DNA of 14,862 nt from an uncultured Bacilli bacterium (GTDB lineage: Bacteria; Bacillota_I; Bacilli_A; RF39; UBA660): positions 1-14,862 of the forward strand of contig CALVPL010000115.1 of NCBI GenBank assembly GCA_944351315.1, given 5' to 3'. Position numbers and translations under genes: made by a program. The notes beneath the pieces were generated by a model, which worked only from the letters and a program-made list of their open reading frames with translations, did not search any database and had not been told where the DNA came from. Shown here piece after piece: positions 7,663-13,510 of this stretch. Position 1 is the stretch's first letter. Every line of letters starts with the position of its first letter.

Positions 7663-8471
7663 ACCAAAATATCTTTCTTTTTAAAATAAAAAATTAACAA
7701 ACCTATACTAATTATCAAAAGAATTCCTACACACCAACAATAAGAAACTACATTATATTGAGAAAATGACTGAAGACATTTTATAAAAGAAAGATTATTT
7801 AGATTCAATATTGGAAAAAGTAATTCAGTTAAAATAATAAAACATAATGGTATGAAGTAAATAACAAGACGATTTTTCATAAAAAATGATACAGTATATG
7901 AAAGTGCAACAAGTAGACTATACATAAGTGATACTAATATATTTATAATAAATGTAAAAAGCACGGGATTATATAGTCGAAGTTCATCTAAAAACCAAGA
8001 TGGTTGAGACGTTAAATGAAAGGCTACTTCTTGATAGTATGTTACTATATTTCCAGATCCATATATTATTCTCAATAATATATAATTAAAAGAAAAACTC
8101 ATAAAACAAATTATAAAAGTTGTAATTGCTGATAAAAATATTCTGGAAAATATATTTTTTTTATTGTTCATTCTTAATGCTAATAAATAAACTGTTTTTC
8201 TTTTATTTTCTAAAAAGTTTGAATCCGAAAAAATTATTGAAAACATTATAGGAAAAATAATTATGATCAATGAACTTAAAGTTATTATAGGATTATAAAG
8301 AATAAATTGATATTCACTGGATGGCATTGTTTCGTAAAATATACCAGTTCTCATTGATTCTACTACGCATAAAATCACATGAATTAAATTTAGAAAAAAG
8401 GCAATAATAATAGCAACATAAAATTCCCGTTTATGGAATAAATAATTTATGTTAAATTTTAATTCTTTCAT
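7659..8471 (-). CDS. ABC-2-like membrane permease (first of three)
   Basis: 270-residue integral membrane protein starting MKELKFNINYLFHKREF, with six hydrophobic segments. A long external loop separates the first two (ESMRTGIFYETMPSSEYQF), and another near residues 140-165 carries TSQPSWFLDELRLYNP. The basic cytoplasmic loop ENKRKTVYLLALRMNNKK after the second segment is typical of ABC-2 permeases. AAGGGGA lies upstream of the ATG at 8471. It is the first full-length gene of the coupled transporter set and ends in an ATGA overlap with the next permease. Together with the BcrA-like ATPase it probably forms an exporter or immunity pump. Confidence 0.75.
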   Translation of the reverse strand: MKELKFNINYLFHKREFYVAIIIAFFLNLIHVILCVVESMRTGIFYETMPSSEYQFILYNPIITLSSLIIIIFPIMFSIIFSDSNFLENKRKTVYLLALRMNNKKNIFSRIFLSAITTFIICFMSFSFNYILLRIIYGSGNIVTYYQEVAFHLTSQPSWFLDELRLYNPVLFTFIINILVSLMYSLLVALSYTVSFFMKNRLVIYFIPLCFIILTELLFPILNLNNLSFIKCLQSFSQYNVVSYCWCVGILLIISIGLLIFYFKKKDILV

Positions 8472-8555
8472 AAAGATTTCCCCTTAAAAATGAAAGGCCT
8501 GGTCGTAAGACCTTAATTGTTTTATTAAAAATATTGCCAAGTTCCAACAGTTGCT

Positions 8556-8609
8556 CTAATTACCTACAGATTTTTTCCTCGAACCTGAAATTGCAAGGCT
8601 TCTTTTCAT
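8556..8609 (-). CDS. Mini-ORF (17 codons) at head of transporter cassette: leader or peptide precursor
   Basis: ATG at 8609 is preceded by AGGAGG (8618-8623) at eight-base spacing, the best ribosome binding site of the accessory block. It opens MKRSLAISGSRKKSVGN and then stops. Skipping one G in GTAGGTAAT (plus 8560-8568) would extend it with VIRATVGTWQYF and a stop at 8525, giving a 27-residue basic peptide ending in aromatic residues. It may be a leader peptide controlling the permeases, a small signal or bacteriocin-like substrate of the transporter, or a peptide gene broken by one base. I recognise no known peptide family. The ribosome binding site is strong evidence of translation; the function is unknown. 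Confidence 0.45.
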   Translation of the reverse strand: MKRSLAISGSRKKSVGN

Positions 8610-8790
8610 TTTCCTTACCTCCTTTTATTTTACTAATACGAATTAGATCATTTTAAAAATAACGACCCCATTTTAAAACTGAAATACTGACTTATTAGTT
8701 ATTATCATCTTAACATACTTTAAGTTATTTGTATATAAATTGTGAAATTTTGGCGAAAAAAAGTGATTATTTTTTTATGAGTTGCCAATT

Positions 8791-8831
8791 AAAAAACGCG
8801 TGATTCCTATTCTTATAGGTTAACGCGTTTT
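8791..8831 (-). terminator. Rho-independent terminator of the surface-protein gene
   Basis: Stem AAAACGCGT (8793-8801) pairs with ACGCGTTTT (8823-8831), with an inner CCTAT/ATAGG helix (8806-8810 and 8815-8819). On the minus strand a T run follows. It lies 38 bases downstream of the stop at 8869. Confidence 0.85.
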
Positions 8832-8853
8832 GAAGTAAAAGTTAATATATTTT

Positions 8854-8891
8854 AAAAAAACAAGATTTCTATAAACTTAGTTTAAATGGAT
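8854..8891 (-). repeat. Direct repeat, copy B (end of surface-protein gene)
   Basis: Partner of 3581-3618, with two mismatches in 38 bases. It covers the last seven codons (DPFKLSL), the stop and 15 bases of 3' flank of the surface-protein gene. The sequences beyond both repeat edges differ between the two copies. Confidence 0.85.
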
Positions 8892-10043
8892 CACTTGATG
8901 AACCTGTTCCTCCACTTATTTTTACACTAGAGGATAGATATATGACTGGTGAAGCTGAAAGTCCAAAAACCATATCTTCCGATATCATGTCTGGTGTTGC
9001 ATCAAATACTCTTCTGTTATCATCTATAAACAATACTCTATTGAATGTTGTTTGATGAGTTAATGTCCATTGGTCAGTGTTGTCTTTATATAACCAATTG
9101 TTATTAGAGCAATCAATTAAATCGCTACCAAACCAATTATATATATTTTCATTTAAGCAAGTATTTCTATCTGTCTTGCTTCCTCCACTTGTTGCATACC
9201 CGTAATCACTTGGATACATAAGTCCTATTTTTCCTGTCCAAGTTATCGGATTATTATTGTGTACTACCGTACCTCTTTCTGATGTATAAAATTCTAATAT
9301 CATAGCAGAATTTGTAGGATGGCCACCTATATTCCATATAGCATCTCCAATCATTTCTTTATATGGACTTTGTATGCTATTTAAATAAGTGCCATTTAAT
9401 TCTTTTTGTAAACTTGCCTGTGTCCAATCATTCTGACCAGAGCTATTCCAAGCTATTGATTCATTGTAAGGTTCATTTTTGATAATTTTTAATCTTGTTT
9501 CTTTTATTCCTGTCCATCATCAATATTATTAAATGTTCCAATAATTCGCCATAGTTCATTATTAAATGAGACATAATTATTTGGATTTGCTCCTATATAT
9601 CTTAAATTGTTATCGACTGTTTCATCGTAAGCTATTTCTGTTGGATCAGCATTTGCTAATATGAAATCTTCGATAGTTTCTTTTTTAAAATATAAAGTAC
9701 ATTTAGTTCTTGATTTGGTCATATTTAACACTTTTATAGACTAATCACTCGTATTAAACTCGACACTGGCTCCGTTCGTACAAGTTGTTTTTCCTTTATC
9801 TATAGTATATCCTTCTCCTTTTTGGGGCATATTCTTAGAAATTACTCCATCGACATAGAAGGCAAAATAAAGATCTCCTGGATCTCCCACGGTTCCATTT
9901 ATGATATTAAAGTCTTGTTTTACTTCAAATGAGGCAAATGAAGTATAGAAAAATACTCCTGCTATTAATAAAACACATGCTACTGTAAAAATTATAATTC
10001 CTGTTTTTTTAGGATTTTTTTCTTTGAATTTTTCTAACTTCAT
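8869..10043 (-). pseudogene. Surface-exposed anchored protein, broken by TAG and a one-base deletion
   Basis: Repaired length is about 391 residues. ATG at 10043 follows AGGGTGAG; the in-frame GTG at 10052 is the longer option. A basic N-terminus (KNPKKTG) and one membrane segment (GIIIFTVACVLLIAGVFFY) precede an external domain with DLYFAFYVDG. The frame stops at TAG (9741-9743) where a Trp is expected (SD-W-SIKVLN) and continues in the same frame through SRTKCTLYF and RYIGANPNNYVSFNNELWRI. A missing A near 9511-9513 then shifts the frame: DDG-TG-IKETRLKI is restored by one base. The rest is intact (KIGLMYPSDYGYATSGGS, WTLTH, SPVIYL, GGTGSSSDPFKLSL). From memory, these motifs recur in a multicopy surface family of uncultured gut Firmicutes; its function is unknown. 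Confidence 0.78.
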
Positions 10044-10076
10044 TTTTCTCACCCTAAGTATTTTTCTTATGTCTAT

Positions 10077-10107
10077 ATTATCACAATATCCCCCCCTCCC
10101 ACGTCAA
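10077..10107 (-). promoter_or_regulatory. Promoter of the surface gene with G7 tract in the spacer
   Basis: Minus strand: TTGACG (10102-10107) as -35 and GATAAT (10077-10082) with an upstream TGT as extended -10. The spacer is 19 bases and contains GGGA then seven G (C7 on plus, 10090-10096). Loss of two G would give the optimal 17. An inverted repeat CCCAC/GTGGG (10098-10112) surrounds the -35. Confidence 0.5.
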
Positions 10108-10137
10108 GTGGGTTGGTGTGAAAAATTTTAAAAATTT

Positions 10138-10629
10138 TTATTGAACAATAGACAATAAAAGTTTTTCTGGATCAAGATTAAGTATTTCTGTTATATTCTG
10201 GATAGTTTGAATATCACGGCTTAGTGAATAAAAGGAGTCGCCTTTCTCTATTCCGATATATGGAGAGTAGAAAACGTTCATCAGTAAATTTTCGTTTTTA
10301 TCAAGGGCATGAACTACTAAAGCTGCTCCTTCCATAGTTGATGTGCCAACAGATACCTCTAACGGCATGATTAAAGAAATAATTTGATCAATTTTATTTT
10401 TATCTGTAATAGTTTCAATTGTATCTTCATTAAAACAAATTTTATAAGGATTATGAGCATCATATCGACATACAATCATTGTTTCTGTTTGTGTAAGTAA
10501 TTCTTTAAGATTATCTACAGAATAGGTATCTTTAGGAGTTTTTGTAAAAATACTTAAATTAGCTATTAACGCAACAACAACTAATATTGAGCATATCCAA
10601 CATAATACATTAAAAGTTTTTTTTCTCAT
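10138..10629 (-). CDS. Membrane-anchored protein of unknown function
   Basis: 163 residues. There is an N-terminal membrane anchor (about 9-29, VLCWICSILVVVALIANLSI) and then an external alpha/beta domain with Cys54 and Cys64 about ten residues apart (MIVCRYDAHNPYKICF), which could form a disulfide. The rest alternates strands and helices (ISLIMPLEVSVGTSTMEGAA, NENLLMNVFYSPYIGIEKGD) and ends in a Leu-rich helix. I recognise no family. AAAGGAAAT lies before the ATG at 10629. It has its own promoter about 190 bases upstream and a long leader, and it is separated from the surface gene by that gene's promoter, so it is probably a single-gene unit. Confidence 0.65.
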   Translation of the reverse strand: MRKKTFNVLCWICSILVVVALIANLSIFTKTPKDTYSVDNLKELLTQTETMIVCRYDAHNPYKICFNEDTIETITDKNKIDQIISLIMPLEVSVGTSTMEGAALVVHALDKNENLLMNVFYSPYIGIEKGDSFYSLSRDIQTIQNITEILNLDPEKLLLSIVQ

Positions 10630-10816
10630 TTTTATTTCCTTTCTACTTAATTATGGTTACTTATAAGTAAACTGTGAAAAGTAAATGAAAAAACATATTT
10701 ACGCATTCGCAGTTCTACTGATTTAACCACCTCACCTTCAATTGAAGTATTACTTAGGTATGCGACTGAAAGATGAAAAATAAAAATGATATGTTACTTC
10801 TAAACTTCTTAAATGC
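10630..10816 (-). promoter_or_regulatory. Long, possibly structured 5' leader of the 163-residue gene
   Basis: About 187 bases lie between the -10 box and the ATG without a gene. On the minus strand CGCAT (10760-10764) can pair with ATGCG (10702-10706), enclosing a CTTCAATTGAAG palindrome (10736-10747) and a CAG/CTG hairpin (10710-10720). A perfect 14-bp palindrome TTACTTATAAGTAA (10657-10670) lies just before the ribosome binding site. I could not match this to a known riboswitch consensus. Confidence 0.35.
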
Positions 10817-10825
10817 ATTATACCA
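10817..10825 (-). promoter_or_regulatory. Extended -10 promoter of the 163-residue gene
   Basis: TGGTATAAT on the minus strand is an extended -10 (TATAAT at 10817-10822). The -35 region is T-rich and poorly conserved, which an extended -10 promoter tolerates. Confidence 0.6.
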
Positions 10826-10881
10826 CATATTTCAAAAAAACATTTTTTATTTAATTTATTAATTAAAAAATAATGTAGCAT

Positions 10882-10902
10882 AAAAAAACGAGCTCTTAGC
10901 TC
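10882..10902 (-). terminator. Terminator overlapping the sigE stop codon
   Basis: Stem GAGCT (10890-10894) and AGCTC (10898-10902) with a 3-base loop, followed on the minus strand by seven T. The hairpin includes the sigE stop codon, so sigE is the last gene of its transcript. Confidence 0.8.
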
Positions 10903-11582
10903 ATTTTCATCAAATTCTTAATATTACGAATTACTTTTTTTTCAATTCGAGAAATATAGGACTGACTTATGCCTAACATTTCGGCAACTTCTTTTTGGGT
11001 GTAACTTTCTGTATTATTTAAACCATATCTTAAAACCATAATTTGTTTTTCTCGTTGATTTAATTTATTGATTTCTTTAGAAATAAAATTTCTTTCTACT
11101 TGACGTTCATACTCATCACTTACTAAATCGGTATCTGTCCCTAAAACATCTTCTAAGTGCAGTTCATTGCCTTCATTATCATAATTCAAACTGTCTTCTA
11201 AAGAAATTTCTTTTTTTCTTTTTTTGTTTTTTCTTAAAAACATTAATATTTCATTAGAAATACATCTGGAAGCATAAGTGGCTAATTTTATGTTTTTGTC
11301 TATTTTGTATGTGTTGATTCCTTTAATTAGCCCGATTGAACCAATACTTACTAAATCTTCAATATCATATCCTGTATTTTCATACTTTTTAGCTAAAAAA
11401 ACGACTAATCTTAAATTGTGTTCAATTAAAATATTTTTAGCTTCTTCATCACCTTTTTTAGCTTTAATTAAATAACTTAATTCTTCTTCTTTAGATAATG
11501 GTGGTGGAAGTTTATCACTGCTTCCAATAAAAAAACAACTTGAATATTTTTTTCGTAACCATGCTAAAATTTTTTTTATCAT
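10896..11582 (-). CDS. sigE: Sporulation sigma factor sigma-E (pro-form)
   Basis: Sigma-70 family factor that directs mother-cell transcription early in sporulation. It is made as an inactive precursor and activated by SpoIIGA. From the ATG at 11582 it has 228 residues. The basic N-terminal pro-sequence (MIKKILAWLRKKYSS) leads into FFIGSSDKLPPPLSKEEE, the conserved region around the processing site. Region 2 is intact (NLRLVVFLAKKYENTGYD, DLVSIGSIGLIKGINTY, KLATYASRCISNEILMFLR), and region 4.2 has the helix-turn-helix QKEVAEMLGISQSYISRIEK. The pro-sequence is shorter than in B. subtilis. The start overlaps the spoIIGA stop as ATGA with GGAGG in front, so the longer frame from 11618 is not used. 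No sigG follows, unlike in Bacillus; a terminator does. Confidence 0.95.
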   Translation of the reverse strand: MIKKILAWLRKKYSSCFFIGSSDKLPPPLSKEEELSYLIKAKKGDEEAKNILIEHNLRLVVFLAKKYENTGYDIEDLVSIGSIGLIKGINTYKIDKNIKLATYASRCISNEILMFLRKNKKRKKEISLEDSLNYDNEGNELHLEDVLGTDTDLVSDEYERQVERNFISKEINKLNQREKQIMVLRYGLNNTESYTQKEVAEMLGISQSYISRIEKKVIRNIKNLMKMS

Positions 11583-12361
11583 AATAGATCCTCCAAACAA
11601 TACGAATTTAACAAACAATCAATTCCATCTTCTAAAAAATCTTTTTCACCTATTCCAACTAAATAATTGGTACTTGTCATTCCTTTTATTTCAACAGCTT
11701 TTATTTTCATGCATTTCATTAATCCGTGAGACTTAACCGTTTGAAATGGGACGTAATAATACGTTTTTGGATCAGGAATTTTTGACTTGTTTACAACGAT
11801 AATTTTCTTTTTGGTAATTGGATCTGTCAATGTATTTCCTGTATCCAAAAAAGAATTTAAAGTGATTTTTTTGCCATTCAAAAAATAAATCGTTACGGGA
11901 TAATATTTTGCATATTGATTTACTTCTCTTCGTTGCTTCACATAAATATATAACATTATAGGTGAAAATATGACTAAAAAAAGATAATTTACAGAAATCG
12001 TATCATAAGTAAAAATAAGTCCATAATGCGATTCACTAAAAGTCAAGTTTAAAAAATAAAGAAAACCACCTAATACTGTACTTGTCATGTAAAGATAGGA
12101 TACGTTTTGAAAAAGGTATTTTCTATCTTTTACTCCAAAACTTGCTATACACATTAAAAATCCTAAAAGTATTTTTATTATAAATAAAAGGAAAGAAGAA
12201 ATAGGCAAAAACAAAAACAAAAGTGTTGTAGATCCAATTACCGAACCTAAAAAAATTCTTTTTAATGAAACGTTTCTTTTTAAAGCGTTGTTTACTGTTA
12301 ATAAAAGAACAAAATCAAAAAAGAGATTTAAAAAGAATACAAGATCAATATAAATGGTCAT
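11579..12361 (-). CDS. spoIIGA: Sporulation sigma-E processing peptidase SpoIIGA
   Basis: Integral membrane aspartic protease that cleaves the pro-sequence of sigma-E at the sporulation septum in response to the forespore signal SpoIIR. The N-terminal half contains about five membrane segments (4-24, 36-53, 55-75, 88-106 and 124-141). The C-terminal half is cytoplasmic and carries the active-site motif LDTGNTLTDP, with the catalytic Asp at residue 173. The protein is 260 residues against about 309 in B. subtilis, the shortfall being mostly at the C-terminus. AGGGTGA precedes the ATG at 12361. The coupling to sigE by ATGA keeps protease and substrate in one transcript. Confidence 0.93.
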   Translation of the reverse strand: MTIYIDLVFFLNLFFDFVLLLTVNNALKRNVSLKRIFLGSVIGSTTLLFLFLPISSFLLFIIKILLGFLMCIASFGVKDRKYLFQNVSYLYMTSTVLGGFLYFLNLTFSESHYGLIFTYDTISVNYLFLVIFSPIMLYIYVKQRREVNQYAKYYPVTIYFLNGKKITLNSFLDTGNTLTDPITKKKIIVVNKSKIPDPKTYYYVPFQTVKSHGLMKCMKIKAVEIKGMTSTNYLVGIGEKDFLEDGIDCLLNSYCLEDLL

Positions 12362-12383
12362 CTTTTCACCCTACTAAGTATAC

Positions 12384-12408
12384 AAAAAAAACGACATTAA
12401 AAATGTCG
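12384..12408 (-). terminator. Second terminator downstream of ftsZ
   Basis: Perfect 7-bp stem CGACATT (12392-12398) / AATGTCG (12402-12408) with a 3-base loop, then eight T on the minus strand. With the hairpin at the ftsZ stop it forms a tandem pair insulating spoIIGA from ftsAZ read-through. Confidence 0.8.
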
Positions 12409-12410
12409 AA
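12403..12410 (+). promoter_or_regulatory. Possible Spo0A box upstream of spoIIGA
   Basis: ATGTCGAA on the plus strand contains the full TGTCGAA core of a Spo0A box, inside one arm of the second ftsZ terminator and about 42 bases upstream of spoIIGA. The other arm gives a partial inverted copy (TGTCGTT). Spo0A control of spoIIG is established in B. subtilis; here the site is only a sequence match. Confidence 0.35.
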
Positions 12411-12426
12411 TTATCTTTTTTATCAC

Positions 12427-12450
12427 AAAAAAACTGGAGTTATTCCAGTT
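12427..12450 (-). terminator. Terminator at the ftsZ stop codon
   Basis: Stem ACTGGA (12433-12438) and TCCAGT (12444-12449) with a short loop, followed by a T7 run on the minus strand. It begins at the last base of the ftsZ stop codon. Confidence 0.85.
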
Positions 12451-13498
12451 AATAATTATCTTTACTTCTTAGAAATGATGGAATGTCAAATTCAGTATCA
12501 TCATCATCTATTCTTCTTTTTGGCATTATATCGCTAGTATCATCACCTTTACCGTCAAAGCCTGTGGCAATAACAGTAACTATAACTTCGTCTGTAAGAT
12601 TTGAGTTTGGTATCGCTCCGAATATGATATTGATATCACTGTTCGCTGCTTCACGTACTGTTTCTACAGCATCTTCAATTTCAAATAATGTTAAATTATC
12701 TCCACCAGTGATATTTATTATTGCATCTGTTGCTCCATCGATTGTCGTTTCTAGTAAAGCACTTGATACGGCTTGTCTTGCAGCTTCTACAGCTCTATTT
12801 TCGCCGATTCCCATACCTATACCAATTAAAGCGGTTCCAGATTTTTCCATAACGGTTTTAATATCTGCAAAGTCTAGGTTAACTATTCCTGTTACGGCAA
12901 TCAAATCAGAAATGGATTGAACTCCGCGATGCAATACGTTATCTACTTCTTTAAAGGCATCTTTAAATGTTGTTGTTTTATCGATAATTTCTCTTAATCG
13001 ATCGTTTGGAATAATAATTAATGTATCGACGTGTTTTTTTAATTCCTCTAAACCAACTAAAGCATGTTCCATTCTTCTTTTTCCTTCAAAACGGAATGGT
13101 TTCGTAACAATCCCTACTGTTAAGGCTCCTGTTTCTTGAGCGATCTCAGCGATGACTGGTGCTGCACCGGTACCAGTTCCTCCACCTAATCCACAAGCAA
13201 CAAACACCATATCGGCTCCTTTAACTGCTTCTTCAATTTCTGTTTTGCTTTCTAAAGCTGCCTCACGTCCTACTTCTGGATTTGATCCTGCTCCACGACC
13301 ACCAGTGATCGTTTCACCAATTTGAATTTTATTTTTTGCTTTACTGGCATTTAATACTTGTAAATCGGTATTTACAACATAGAATTCAACACCTTGAACG
13401 CCTTCTTCAATCATTCTGTTGACAGCATTATTTCCGCCGCCTCCGACACCAAACACTTTTATTTTTGCAATTGGATCTATCTTTAAATTACCGTCCAT
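12449..13498 (-). CDS. ftsZ: Cell division GTPase FtsZ
   Basis: Tubulin-like GTPase that polymerises into the Z ring at midcell. GGGGNNAVNRM starts at residue 19, the tubulin signature GGGTGTG is at 105-111, and the T7 loop NLDFAD at 207-212 has Asp209 and Asp212 for GTP hydrolysis. The C-terminal peptide FDIPSFLR that binds FtsA is intact. The linker before it is only about 20 residues and acidic (GKGDDTSDIMPKRRIDDDD), which explains the length of 349 against 382 in B. subtilis. The residues just before the signature read ACGL, where AGM is usual. AAGGAGGGTG precedes the ATG, 12 bases after ftsA, and tandem terminators follow. Confidence 0.98.
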   Translation of the reverse strand: MDGNLKIDPIAKIKVFGVGGGGNNAVNRMIEEGVQGVEFYVVNTDLQVLNASKAKNKIQIGETITGGRGAGSNPEVGREAALESKTEIEEAVKGADMVFVACGLGGGTGTGAAPVIAEIAQETGALTVGIVTKPFRFEGKRRMEHALVGLEELKKHVDTLIIIPNDRLREIIDKTTTFKDAFKEVDNVLHRGVQSISDLIAVTGIVNLDFADIKTVMEKSGTALIGIGMGIGENRAVEAARQAVSSALLETTIDGATDAIINITGGDNLTLFEIEDAVETVREAANSDINIIFGAIPNSNLTDEVIVTVIATGFDGKGDDTSDIMPKRRIDDDDTEFDIPSFLRSKDNY

Positions 13499-13510
13499 AA
13501 TACACCCTCC

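Larger units (their letters stand above)
8472..8868 (-). other. Leader region of the transporter cassette
   Basis: No long gene. Read on the minus strand it holds, in order, the terminator of the surface gene, a loose inverted repeat (TTGGC at 8750-8754 with GCCAA at 8784-8788, enclosing A7 and T7 runs), a small inverted repeat CTAAT/ATTAG (8633-8646), a perfect ribosome binding site and a short open frame. A GGTC/GACC repeat (8501-8512) follows before the first permease. I could not identify a convincing -35/-10 pair, although the cassette must be transcribed from here or by read-through. Confidence 0.55.

Noticed and set aside
10098..10112. CCCAC/GTGGG hairpin as terminator of the 163-residue gene
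   Set aside because: The stem is only five bases and is followed by a G run rather than a T run; it overlaps a promoter -35.
10896..11618. Longer sigE start at 11618
   Set aside because: It would overlap spoIIGA by 40 bases, whereas ATG 11582 has GGAGG at proper spacing, an ATGA overlap and the expected pro-sequence length.
12483..12920. A 145-codon open frame on the plus strand opposite ftsZ
   Set aside because: It is antisense to a conserved, unmistakable ftsZ, has low-complexity Ser/Ile/Val composition and no ribosome binding site context of its own.
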